From assembly GCA_942493375.1 (NCBI GenBank), contig OW818698.1, positions 6,200,001-6,264,000 on the forward strand: a stretch of 64,000 bases of DNA, given 5' to 3'. The position numbers were made by a program, and so were the translations under genes. Origin of the DNA: G942493375 sp942493375. GTDB lineage: Bacteria; Armatimonadota; UBA5829. This document shows positions 16,639 to 25,587 of the stretch, piece by piece; positions within the stretch are counted from its first letter, which is position 1, and the number at the start of each line of letters is the position of its first letter. The notes beneath the pieces are model-generated. The model ran no database searches. It was not told the DNA's origin and saw nothing but the letters and a program-made list of their open reading frames with translations.

Positions 16639-17943
16639 ATGGCAGGAGTAAGGGCAGCATCGGCATCGATTAAGTTGACTGACGATAATATGGTGGAACT
16701 TGGCAGCACAGTAAAGGCTTTCGATACACAGTGGGAAGGAGAGTTCCGGGCTAATGCGCTGGTTATTGAATCTAAGCAGCGTATTCTTATTATATCCGTA
16801 GACTCCCTTATAATCCCGCTGCATGTAGTTAAAGCCGCCGCTGCACGTATAACTGCAGCCACAGGCATACCGGAGGACAATATCCTGATCTGTGCAACTC
16901 ATACCCACCGCGGTCCCTGTCCTATCGACTTCCTCGGGTGCACACCGAATATGGAATACCTGCGCCGGCTGGAAGAGGGCTGTGTGCTGGCTTCAGTTAA
17001 GGCTGTAAAAACACTCGAAGACAATCAGCCAGACACAGAGTTACTGTTCGGTAAGAGCCAGGAAGCCACTGTTGGCCGCAACAGCCGTTTGCTGCTAAAG
17101 GATGGTTCAGTAGGCTGGTACGGTTATGAAGAGAGCGATGTAGTCCGTCCTACCGGCCCCTACGACCCCGACCTCTACGTTCTGGCGACAAGAAATACGG
17201 ATGGCGAGTATGTGAGCCTTGCATTCAACCACTCAGTCCACAACATCGGCCGTCTGAGTGAAGAGCATATGTCACCGGGTTTCTACGGTCTTGCTGCCCT
17301 GGAGATCGAACGCAGGCACAGTGCTACGACTCTGTTCCTGCCCGGCGCATTCGGCTCAACCCACAACTGCACATCCAACAACAGCGGAGTATCATCACCT
17401 GAACTGGTATACCGTGTTGTCGAAGCAATCGAAGACGCCATAAGCCATTTGCAGCCGGCACTCCCCGGACCGGTCGAAGTCCTCAACCGTCCATTCACCT
17501 ACCACCTGCGTCACTTCGATGAAGCCAAAGAAGCTGCAGCTGTGAAGTACTATATGGAGAAATACGTCCCTGAGGAAGCTGCTATTCATATAGAGATCTT
17601 CAAGCAGATGCGCGAAGAAATGGCGCCGCTTCAAGGTGAAGCACGCCAGACGCGTTTACAGATCATCAGGCTGGGCGACATCGTTTTCGTAGGCATCCCG
17701 GGTGAGATTTACGCCAGACTCGGATTAGACCTCCGCCGCAGGTCTCCATTCCGACACACCTGCATAATAGGACTGGCTAACGAAGAGATAGGCTACATCC
17801 CCGACCGCCAGGCCTACATCGATGGAGGCTACCAGACCTGGGTAGGCTGGCACAGTGCCCTGGAACCAGGCACCGGAGAAGCAATGGTAGACCAGGCAAT
17901 AGAGATGCTAAACGAACTACACAACACAAACCCACCGAAATAG
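16639..17943 (+). CDS. Neutral/alkaline non-lysosomal ceramidase-like hydrolase
   Basis: This protein is 434 aa. The ATG at 16639 has GGGAGG about 7 bases upstream; the frame is open further 5' but that part runs through repeat DNA. Residues 1-250 match the metal-dependent N-terminal domain of neutral ceramidase-like proteins: LIISVDSLIIP, then LICATHTHRGPCPIDFLG with the metal-binding histidines, SLAFNHSVHNIG and FLPGAFGSTHN. The C-terminal domain of true ceramidases is not evident and no signal peptide is seen. In several phyla such proteins are annotated as ceramidase-like but act on unknown amides or esters. It shares a promoter element with the following gene. Confidence 0.75.
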   Translation: MAGVRAASASIKLTDDNMVELGSTVKAFDTQWEGEFRANALVIESKQRILIISVDSLIIPLHVVKAAAARITAATGIPEDNILICATHTHRGPCPIDFLGCTPNMEYLRRLEEGCVLASVKAVKTLEDNQPDTELLFGKSQEATVGRNSRLLLKDGSVGWYGYEESDVVRPTGPYDPDLYVLATRNTDGEYVSLAFNHSVHNIGRLSEEHMSPGFYGLAALEIERRHSATTLFLPGAFGSTHNCTSNNSGVSSPELVYRVVEAIEDAISHLQPALPGPVEVLNRPFTYHLRHFDEAKEAAAVKYYMEKYVPEEAAIHIEIFKQMREEMAPLQGEARQTRLQIIRLGDIVFVGIPGEIYARLGLDLRRRSPFRHTCIIGLANEEIGYIPDRQAYIDGGYQTWVGWHSALEPGTGEAMVDQAIEMLNELHNTNPPK

Positions 17944-17944
17944 A

Positions 17945-18018
17945 AACATGGATACACAGGATGTACAGGATAAATATTATGTTATCCCGCAATCCTGTTC
18001 ATCCTGTATATCCATGTT
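17945..18018. repeat. CATGGATATACAGGATG hairpin, copy 1
   Basis: Left arm 17945-17971 and right arm 17991-18018 (ATCCTGTTCATCCTGTATAT...) are inverted copies. Other copies are at 23649-23707 and 25514-25574. All three lie at gene boundaries of the hydrolase cluster. Confidence 0.8.
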
Positions 18019-18030
18019 CATTTCTCCATA

Positions 18031-18067
18031 TTGTCAGTCCAAGCCATTGTGCGGTAGACTATGGCAG
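18031..18067 (+). promoter_or_regulatory. Promoter with conserved 27-bp core (copy 2)
   Basis: TTGTCA (18031-18036), an 18-base spacer and TAGACT (18055-18060). The core 18041-18067 is 26/27 identical to 16587-16613. The distance to the TTG start of the GH123-like gene is the same 25 bases. Confidence 0.6.
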
Positions 18068-18092
18068 TGAATAATTTCCCCGGAGGCTCTGT

Positions 18093-21000
18093 TTGAGGAC
18101 CAATCGATTACGCATTACTCTCTTTATTCTGTTTATTCTATTAATATCAAGTGCTGCCAACAGTGAACCAGGCAGGTTACTGAAAGCTTTTCCTTCCAGT
18201 GGAACATCCCCGTTAGGCGTTGCATGGACTAGCATAAATGGTAAAAGCCAGCTCTACGTGATGGACTACAGCAAAGAGGGTTATCAGGTCTACGATACCA
18301 AAACATGCAAGCCAATCGGTGAACCTGTCCGCACTGGTCAGGGACCCAGGCATGGCATAGTGATAGTTGGAGACAGCTATTATGCTCCTTATTTCAATCC
18401 TGCTACCGGGGGTATGGTCATTACTTCGGCTAAACTCGGAGTTCCATACCCACAGGGCATCTTCGAACTCAATGCTTCCTGGGCATTTGCACTGACCCAT
18501 GATGGCACTGACTTCTGGGCAGCCGGAGCACGGAACACACGCAAGCTATATAGATTCGATAGCACTGGCAAGGTCCTGCAGACAATCGATATGCCGGAGA
18601 ACCTTCTCTCAGTTACCTGGGGGGAAGGTTCACTCTGGGTATTAACCGATACCCGTAAAGTTATCCGCATGGACCGTTCAGGAAAACGCTTGTCGGAACT
18701 GACTCTGCCGGAGGTAATGAAAGTCGGAGGAGATGGTCAGGGCATTGCATGGGATATTGAGACCAAAACTCTCTGGATTACTTCCGGGAATTCAATATGG
18801 AATGTGCAGGCGCTGACCGGTTATCCGTCGCTCCCATCTATAAATGCCAATAAAGTAACGAAAGCTCCGGTAATAGATGGCAAACCCAATGACCGCTGCT
18901 GGGTTAGCCAGCCTGCCAGTTCTCCCTTTACACCGCTGTCGGGTTTCGGTTCACCAACCAATTCAACATTACTGCGCACAGCATATGACAGCCGCAATCT
19001 ATATATGCTGGTTGAGTGTTCACTTTCAGGTGGAAAGCAGCCCAAAGCCAGGAAGCTACCGCTGGATGCTGATCCATGGAATGATGAGTCTGTTGAGATT
19101 ATGCTGACCCCGGTTGTTGACTCCAGCACCTACTATCAGATAGTAGTCAATGCCGCCGGGTCTGTGTTTGACAAGGCTTGGGGCAGGGGAGTAGTCGACG
19201 GAGCCAAGTGGAACAGCAAGGCAATAGCAAAGACTACACTTAATGCAAAAGGCTGGGTTCTGGAGCTTGTAATCCCGCTTTCATCATTCCCCGCAGGTGC
19301 TGTCCAGTCCGGCACAATCTGGCGCTTCGAAACATTCAGAAACGACTTCACAGACAAACTTGAAAGCAGCGCCTTCGCCCCCACAGTTACAGGCAAATAC
19401 CATGAGCCTGCGCAGTTCGGAACCCTCACATTCGGACAGGGAAAAGTGCATATAACCGACTGGAGAGTAGGGGAGCCCTTCTACGACGGATGGCCAGTTG
19501 AGGCTTCAATAGAAAACTCATTAGCAAAGCCAGTCAAAGTAAATTTAGTCTCCAACATCGAATCCGCCCTGGGGCAGTCTTCAAAAACCATCACATCCGC
19601 AAGCATCAGTGCTGGAATTACTGGAACTATTAAGGTATCCTGCAAAATCAAGCGTGATGGTCTTCAAGCGCTTCACCTGCAACTGCGCAACGCCGAGAAC
19701 GGCTTGGCACTCTCTTCAATGAGGACAAGTCTGACTGGGTTCGATCCTCTTCAAATGGGAAGTCTTCGAATTATAGCCGGGGCAGCAGATAAAGATATTA
19801 AGTCTCTCTCCGCAGAGAAACGTAAAGACTTTCAGCCGGTGTTGAATAAGATCAACCGGGACTTGAATGCTTTCAGTAACAGCCTGACCAACGGTAAAGT
19901 AAAGCTGTCAGACAGAGATTCCGCAGCAGTCTCTGTTACATCTCTCCGGAACCGTTTCAGCAAGTTGCAAATTGCAGCTAGAGCATCGAGAGTAGGGTGG
20001 AGCAACCCGGATATGGTCATCTGCAGTGCTCAACCCACAGATCAGCTCTTCCCGGAATCCACCTACAGTGCTGATCCGGTCCGTGAAGTTAAAGTCTCGT
20101 TGGCAGGACGAGAATCCGAGTGCGCTCAGCTTGTAGTGCTTCCTGTTCGCAGTAACCTGACAGATATTCAAATATCCTCAGAGGCTCCAATAGGCCCCAG
20201 GGGTTCCAAACTCAGCCTGGAAATATCCAGAGTAGGTTTTGTAAACACAGTAAGACCTCCGACAGATATGGACAGGATCGGTCTATGGCCGGACCCACTG
20301 CTAAAGCCTACGCCATTCGATGTTCCTGCTGACGAACTCCGCTGTGTATGGATCCGTGTAAATGCTCCTGCTGGTGCGCCTGCAGGGGATTATACAGGCA
20401 GTGTAACTCTGACATCTACAGGTTCTCAACCGGTCAGCGTTGCAGTCAAAGCTCACGTGTGGGGTTTCGATCTGCCGCTCAAACCATATCTGCCGACATC
20501 CTTCTTCCTGCATCTTGCCATGTTGTCTGATGTATATGGAAATAAGGCATATGATGCGTTCATGAACTACACTGATGAAATGTTGCGGAACAGAATCGCT
20601 CCCAGCCACAACTCCATGAAAGCCTGGTATCCGAACATCAACTTCTCATACAATAATAAACCGGAGGATCTGCAGAAACCTGGACTCTGGGACAAGGCAA
20701 CGGAATACATGAAGTATTGCAATGCAAAGGGATTCAACGGTTTCTACGACATGGCTTATCTGGACAAGTGTTACGAGGGATACTCTGATGAATATATCCA
20801 AGCCAACCTGCGCTTCCTGCGTTCAATAGTGCCTGAATTGAAAAGCAAAGGCCTGTTCAATCAGGTAGGCATATACGCATGGGACGAAATTGAACCTGAA
20901 AACTATCCCAAGCATGTTCAAATTGCCAATGCCATCAAGAAAGAGTTCCCCGATGTTCCGATACTTATGGTGCAGAACCACGGTTCAGCTGCTCAGATCC

Positions 21001-21626
21001 TCAAGGGGACAGTTGATATCTGGGTGCCTTTTATTACTGAATATTGGAGGTCAAGGCAGACCTATCTTGATGAGCAGGCTGAGGGCAGGCAGGTGTGGTG
21101 GTATATCTGCATGTATCCATTCCCCGGCAAGCTCCCATGCCCCAATGTCTACATAGATGAACCCGCAATCGACCTGCGTATAGTCCACTGGATGGAATAC
21201 AAGTTCGGAGTCACCGGCTACCTCTACTGGGGAGTTAACTACTGGGAACCAGGTCAGAAACATATAATCAACGAGATCGGCAAGTCCGGAATAATCGACT
21301 GGAAAACCACAGAAGGCACCATTATGGGCAATGGAGAAGGCTACTTGTTCTATCCCGGTCCCGACCTCAAACCAATTCTCTCCATGAGGAGTGAAAACTT
21401 CAGGGATGGAATAGACGACTACGACATAATGATGATGCTAAAGCAAGCAGCAACCAATCCACCAGCAGGCACAGATCCCAAACTCATTACAAAAGCCAAA
21501 TCTCTGCTGGCCATCCCGGATGACATAGTAAAAAGCATAAGCGACTACACCGGAGAAAACCGAAAACTCCAATCTATCAGAAACCAAATGGCTGAAACTT
21601 TGGAAAAGATCATCGGATCAAAATGA
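18093..21626 (+). CDS. Secreted multidomain GH123-like (DUF4091) protein with CBM9-like domain
   Basis: The protein has 1177 aa. TTG start at 18093 is supported by CGGAGG six bases upstream and a clear signal peptide (LRITLFILFILLISSAANS). Residues 30-250 read as a beta-propeller (LYRFDSTGKVLQTI, GSLWVLTDTRKVIRMDRSG). Residues 255-455 resemble a family 9 carbohydrate-binding/DOMON-type module (APVIDGKPNDRCW; DESVEIMLTP). The C-terminal third is the DUF4091/GH123 catalytic barrel with the Asp-Glu pair in GIYAWDEIEPENY and a Trp-rich end (GYLYWGVNYWEPGQ). GH123 enzymes remove beta-linked N-acetylgalactosamine. Catalysis is likely; the specificity is inferred. Confidence 0.8.
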   Translation: MRTNRLRITLFILFILLISSAANSEPGRLLKAFPSSGTSPLGVAWTSINGKSQLYVMDYSKEGYQVYDTKTCKPIGEPVRTGQGPRHGIVIVGDSYYAPYFNPATGGMVITSAKLGVPYPQGIFELNASWAFALTHDGTDFWAAGARNTRKLYRFDSTGKVLQTIDMPENLLSVTWGEGSLWVLTDTRKVIRMDRSGKRLSELTLPEVMKVGGDGQGIAWDIETKTLWITSGNSIWNVQALTGYPSLPSINANKVTKAPVIDGKPNDRCWVSQPASSPFTPLSGFGSPTNSTLLRTAYDSRNLYMLVECSLSGGKQPKARKLPLDADPWNDESVEIMLTPVVDSSTYYQIVVNAAGSVFDKAWGRGVVDGAKWNSKAIAKTTLNAKGWVLELVIPLSSFPAGAVQSGTIWRFETFRNDFTDKLESSAFAPTVTGKYHEPAQFGTLTFGQGKVHITDWRVGEPFYDGWPVEASIENSLAKPVKVNLVSNIESALGQSSKTITSASISAGITGTIKVSCKIKRDGLQALHLQLRNAENGLALSSMRTSLTGFDPLQMGSLRIIAGAADKDIKSLSAEKRKDFQPVLNKINRDLNAFSNSLTNGKVKLSDRDSAAVSVTSLRNRFSKLQIAARASRVGWSNPDMVICSAQPTDQLFPESTYSADPVREVKVSLAGRESECAQLVVLPVRSNLTDIQISSEAPIGPRGSKLSLEISRVGFVNTVRPPTDMDRIGLWPDPLLKPTPFDVPADELRCVWIRVNAPAGAPAGDYTGSVTLTSTGSQPVSVAVKAHVWGFDLPLKPYLPTSFFLHLAMLSDVYGNKAYDAFMNYTDEMLRNRIAPSHNSMKAWYPNINFSYNNKPEDLQKPGLWDKATEYMKYCNAKGFNGFYDMAYLDKCYEGYSDEYIQANLRFLRSIVPELKSKGLFNQVGIYAWDEIEPENYPKHVQIANAIKKEFPDVPILMVQNHGSAAQILKGTVDIWVPFITEYWRSRQTYLDEQAEGRQVWWYICMYPFPGKLPCPNVYIDEPAIDLRIVHWMEYKFGVTGYLYWGVNYWEPGQKHIINEIGKSGIIDWKTTEGTIMGNGEGYLFYPGPDLKPILSMRSENFRDGIDDYDIMMMLKQAATNPPAGTDPKLITKAKSLLAIPDDIVKSISDYTGENRKLQSIRNQMAETLEKIIGSK

Positions 21627-21635
21627 GGAATAGTA

Positions 21636-21672
21636 AAAGACAGGATTAACTAGATTTTCAAGATTAACAAGA
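21636..21672. repeat. GACAGGATTAAC...AAGATTAACAAG repeat, partial copy
   Basis: The words ACAGGATTAACTAG and CAAGATTAACAAG resemble the hairpin arms found at 37781-37850. This copy is not clearly paired. Confidence 0.4.
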
Positions 21673-21775
21673 AGGGAAATATTGACTTGTTGATCCTGTA
21701 TTCATACTATTTAGCATCAACGAATAGAATTATTATCCGTGAATCAATCACAATAATAAACTGGAGATACTATAC

Positions 21776-23635
21776 GTGATTAAAGTGCTTCTTCTAGTAA
21801 TTATCTCAACCTTCATCCTATCCGAAGGATTAGCAAGGGCAGCCCAGCGTATTAGCCTGGCTATCGATTCCAAGCCCTTATTCACAATAGTCGTCCCCAC
21901 CGAACCTTCCCCTCAGGAATCCAATGCAGCCAATGAACTCAAGCTCTATCTGGACCGCATAACCGGTGGAGACTTCAGCATAGTAAAAGAAAGCGTGGCC
22001 ACCAGGTCCAACAAATCTATCTATATAGGCCACACTAATGCACTTGCTAAATCATTCCCTGATTTCAAGCCTGACTCATTAGGCAAGGATGGCATATTCC
22101 TGAAGACTTCCAATACCGGCGATATATTCATAACTGGTAAAGGTTCAAGGGGAACCCTGTATGCAGCCTCTACATTCCTTGAAGAATATTGTAAAGTACG
22201 CTGGTGGGCACCGGGTGTTGAGAGTGTTCCGGCTGATCCAAATCTGAAAATATCTACCCCCAACCAGGTCTATTCCCCACAAATGGACTATCGCGATTCC
22301 TGGTTCCTGGGGTTCAACAATTTTGGCGGAATCGGCCCAGTTGATGATGAAGCTAGAATTAAGTTCTGTGTCCACTTGAAGAACAATGGCTTTTTCAATG
22401 GGATTCCTGCTGAGTGGGGAGGCGCTACGGTATGTCTTCCTGGTGCATGGCCGGTGTTTTCTCGCCTGATGCCATATGACAGGTATTTCAATGAGCACCC
22501 CGAATGGTTCAGCGAAATCGATGGTAAACGGGTTCCGGCACAACTCTGTCTCAGCAATGAAGAGATGCGCAAAGAGATGGCACGGAATCTGCTTGATATG
22601 ATAAGAGCTACTCCCGGTGTAGACATGATAACAATCACCCAGAATGACAGTGGAAAAGACGACTATTGTCACTGTGCCAAATGCAGAGCAGTTGACGCCA
22701 ACGAAGGCGCTCCGGCCGGAATTCTGTTGCAGTGTGTGAATGCCATTGCAGAGATTGTCGAAAAGGAATACCCCGATCTCTATATCAACACTCTGGCATA
22801 CTCTTATACTATGAATCCACCGCTGGTAACAAAACCAAGGGCCAATGTGAGCCTGCAAGTCTGCTGTCCAAGCGATGCAAACCGTTTCGACAGTCCGGTG
22901 AACAAAAAATTTCTGGATGGTCTGCGTGCATGGAGCCGTATGTCAGAAAGAATGATGGCCTGGACGTATCTCGTTGACTACGGCGATATCTTGAACCCCA
23001 TTCCTAACACATTCAACATAGGCCCTAATATCAAGACGCTGGCTAAATATAAAGTCAAAGGCTTCTTTGCTCAGGGAAACTCATTTGCTCCTATAGGAGA
23101 CTTCCCGGAGCTCAAAGCCTGGCTGATAGCAAAACTGCTTTGGAATCCGTCACTGAATGACAAAGCGTTGGTTAAGGAGTTCATGGCAGCCTACTACAAA
23201 GACTCAGCGAAGCCTTTATATAAATACCTTGAACTGGTAACTAATGAATACGCCAGCCTGACACCGGAGGCCAAAGCTAAGGCATTCTCCCACAACGCCT
23301 ACGCGTCCCCTCCGATACTCTCTCCATGGATGGGCCTGGATGCAATGAACAAGGCAACCAACCTGTTCGATGAAGCAGAGAAACTGGCTGCAAACAATCC
23401 GCAGCAACTCGAACGGGTCAAGTGCGCACGCCAGAGCCTGGAGTTCCAATGGATCATTGGTTGGAAAGAGTATAAAAGTCTTGCAGATAAAGATGGAAAA
23501 CAGTTCCTGGGTCCAACAGACCAGCTGGAAGCATTCAATACATTTATCGAAAACAGCAAAAAAAGATACGTCTGGCGCCTGTGCGAAGGCAACGGCAGCC
23601 TGAACATCCTTTACGGAGCAATATTCAACAAGTAG
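21776..23635 (+). CDS. Secreted DUF4838 protein (alpha-glucuronidase/GH20-type N-domain)
   Basis: The protein has 619 aa, a GTG start with GGAG nine bases upstream and a signal peptide (KVLLLVIISTFILSEGLARA). Residues 40-150 form the small alpha/beta domain shared with alpha-glucuronidases and family 20 enzymes (AANELKLYLDRITGGDFSIV; GTLYAASTFLEEYCKVRWW). Residues 170-480 are DUF4838, probably a TIM barrel, with FNEHPEWFSEIDGKR, ITQNDSGKDDYCHC..C and YINTLAYSYT. Biochemistry of DUF4838 is unknown, but the architecture is that of a glycoside hydrolase. The next gene is a leaderless paralogue. Confidence 0.8.
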   Translation: MIKVLLLVIISTFILSEGLARAAQRISLAIDSKPLFTIVVPTEPSPQESNAANELKLYLDRITGGDFSIVKESVATRSNKSIYIGHTNALAKSFPDFKPDSLGKDGIFLKTSNTGDIFITGKGSRGTLYAASTFLEEYCKVRWWAPGVESVPADPNLKISTPNQVYSPQMDYRDSWFLGFNNFGGIGPVDDEARIKFCVHLKNNGFFNGIPAEWGGATVCLPGAWPVFSRLMPYDRYFNEHPEWFSEIDGKRVPAQLCLSNEEMRKEMARNLLDMIRATPGVDMITITQNDSGKDDYCHCAKCRAVDANEGAPAGILLQCVNAIAEIVEKEYPDLYINTLAYSYTMNPPLVTKPRANVSLQVCCPSDANRFDSPVNKKFLDGLRAWSRMSERMMAWTYLVDYGDILNPIPNTFNIGPNIKTLAKYKVKGFFAQGNSFAPIGDFPELKAWLIAKLLWNPSLNDKALVKEFMAAYYKDSAKPLYKYLELVTNEYASLTPEAKAKAFSHNAYASPPILSPWMGLDAMNKATNLFDEAEKLAANNPQQLERVKCARQSLEFQWIIGWKEYKSLADKDGKQFLGPTDQLEAFNTFIENSKKRYVWRLCEGNGSLNILYGAIFNK

Positions 23636-23648
23636 TATGCAGTAACTC

Positions 23649-23707
23649 ACATGGATATACAGGATGTACAGGATATTTAAGATAAAGAATATCCTGTATA
23701 TCCATGT
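23649..23707. repeat. CATGGATATACAGGATG hairpin, copy 2
   Basis: ACATGGATATACAGGAT and its inverse ATCCTGTATATCCATGT flank a short loop containing a GTACAGGAT relic. It sits between the two DUF4838 genes. Confidence 0.8.
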
Positions 23708-23737
23708 TCTAATACTATGACCTGGTTGGAGTAGAAT

Positions 23738-25486
23738 ATGAAACCTTTTTGCAATGAAACCGGAATGCAACTGGCTTTGCAGGGAAGAGCCCTGTGTGCA
23801 ATTTTGACTCAGCCAGGTTCTACGGAAGAGGAGAAATACGCGGCTGCCGAATTAGCTGCAGGTCTTCAACGTATAACCGGTGCTGAGTTTGAAGTCCGTG
23901 AGTGTTCTTCAGATGCATCGCAATCTGCCATCATAATTGGCAATGGTCCGCTTGCAGATGAACTTTTTCCGGATGCGAATATAGCCTCATTAGCCAATGA
24001 AGAAATAATAATCCGCACCAATAGCAATCGCCTGCTGCTGGCTGGAGAAGGCCCGAGCGGTACGTTGTATGCAGTATATGGTTTTTTGCAAGACTACTGC
24101 GGAGTGCGATGGTGGACACAGTGGGCTGATTATTATCCCGCCAATCCGGATTTGAGTATTGGTCAACTTGATGTTCGTGAGAAACCGGCGTTTGGTCTGC
24201 GTAATGTCTTTTGGTTCGGTACGGGAGGCGAATGGATGGCACGCAACCGCTGTAGTCACGGGGAAGGAGATGTGCATACGTTCTTTCTTCTGGTGCCTCC
24301 GGATGAATACTTTGAAAAACACCCGGAATGGTTCAGCCTGATTGACGGTACACGCAGACATCCCGAGGGAGAAAAACACAGATCTCAACTTTGTACAACC
24401 AATCCCCAGTTGAGGGAGTTTCTGGTCGAAAGAGTCCGGCAGCAGCTGACAGAATCGCCTGACACCAGCATGATTTCCATATCGCAGGATGACACATATC
24501 CTGACTGGTCCGGAGCGTGTGAGTGTCCAGATTGCAAAGTTATTGATGAACGGGAAGGCACACACGCCGGCACAATGATTGAACTCGTTAACTTCGTTGC
24601 CAACCGCCTTGGTCCGGAGTTTCCACATGTCTCATTCGACACACTGGCATACCGCTACACCCGTAAAGCTCCAAAGACTGTGAGACCATTGCCGAATGTC
24701 ATTGTCCGATTGTGCTCAATTGAATGCAACTTCGCAGAGCCATTCGATGATCCCAGCAACCAGTCTTTTGCTCAGGACATAGAGGAGTGGAGCAATATAG
24801 GCAGTCGTTTGTATGTTTGGGATTATACTACCAACTTCGCCCATTATGTTTTACCGCATCCAAACTGGTTTGCTCTTGGCCCGAATGTCAGATTTTTCAA
24901 TCGCCACGGTGTTTGGGGGCTGTTCGAGCAGGGGGCATATCAGTCATATGGCGCCGAAATGGGTGAACTTCGTCCCTGGTTGTTGGCACAGCTACTCTGG
25001 AACCCCTCTCAGGACGATAAGGCTTTGATACATGAGTTTCTGGAAGGCTATTACGGCAAATCCGCTGCGGTGTTTATCCACGAATATCTGCAATTGATGT
25101 ATGAGGCAACAAAAGGACTGCAGGTAACTATTTTCGATGGCCCGGATTCACCCTATCTGAACTTCGAAGTAATGCAAAAAGCTGAATTACTCTGGCAGAA
25201 AGCTGAGGCTGCAGTTCAAAATGATCCAGATCTACTCTGGCGTGTCCGTCAGGGGCATATGCCAGTGTGGTACACCTATCTGACCAACTGGTCCGCATTT
25301 CGAAAGCAATGCGAAGACAAACAGATGGACTGGCCAATCTCTGATTCCATTGATGACGTAGCCAATGAGTGGCTATCATCCGTAGAATCACCCGGTCCGG
25401 TTGGATGGAAACAAATGACTCATATAGGTGAAGGAGGCCAAACCCCTCAAGACTTTATCGCAAGTCTGACTAGTCACAAAGCTTAG
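23738..25486 (+). CDS. DUF4838 protein, apparently cytoplasmic
   Basis: This protein is 582 aa, start ATG with GGAG upstream. It is a paralogue of the previous gene with the same order: N-terminal alpha/beta domain (AAAELAAGLQRITGAEFEV; GTLYAVYGFLQDYCGVRWW), then DUF4838 (FEKHPEWFSLIDGTRRH; ISISQDDTYPDWSGACECPDC). Conserved features shared by the two include the EKHPEWFS motif and a Cys-x-Cys-x2-Cys group that could bind metal. No signal peptide is visible, so it may process an imported product. The substrate is unknown. Confidence 0.78.
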   Translation: MKPFCNETGMQLALQGRALCAILTQPGSTEEEKYAAAELAAGLQRITGAEFEVRECSSDASQSAIIIGNGPLADELFPDANIASLANEEIIIRTNSNRLLLAGEGPSGTLYAVYGFLQDYCGVRWWTQWADYYPANPDLSIGQLDVREKPAFGLRNVFWFGTGGEWMARNRCSHGEGDVHTFFLLVPPDEYFEKHPEWFSLIDGTRRHPEGEKHRSQLCTTNPQLREFLVERVRQQLTESPDTSMISISQDDTYPDWSGACECPDCKVIDEREGTHAGTMIELVNFVANRLGPEFPHVSFDTLAYRYTRKAPKTVRPLPNVIVRLCSIECNFAEPFDDPSNQSFAQDIEEWSNIGSRLYVWDYTTNFAHYVLPHPNWFALGPNVRFFNRHGVWGLFEQGAYQSYGAEMGELRPWLLAQLLWNPSQDDKALIHEFLEGYYGKSAAVFIHEYLQLMYEATKGLQVTIFDGPDSPYLNFEVMQKAELLWQKAEAAVQNDPDLLWRVRQGHMPVWYTYLTNWSAFRKQCEDKQMDWPISDSIDDVANEWLSSVESPGPVGWKQMTHIGEGGQTPQDFIASLTSHKA

Positions 25487-25513
25487 CCAGCATTGATCAT
25501 GAATAAAAATTTC

Positions 25514-25574
25514 AACATGGATATACAGGATGTACAGGATAAAAAAATATCCTGTTCATCCTGTATATCCATGT
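25514..25574. repeat. CATGGATATACAGGATG hairpin, copy 3
   Basis: Perfect arms 25514-25540 and 25548-25574 (27 bp, one mismatch at most) around an A+T loop. It sits between two convergent genes and could terminate both transcripts, although no U-tract follows. Confidence 0.85.
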
Positions 25575-25587
25575 TCAATTGAAGCTT

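Noticed and set aside
22145..22858. 237-codon frame antisense to the first DUF4838 gene
   Set aside because: It is a mirror of a supported gene with no start signal or family.
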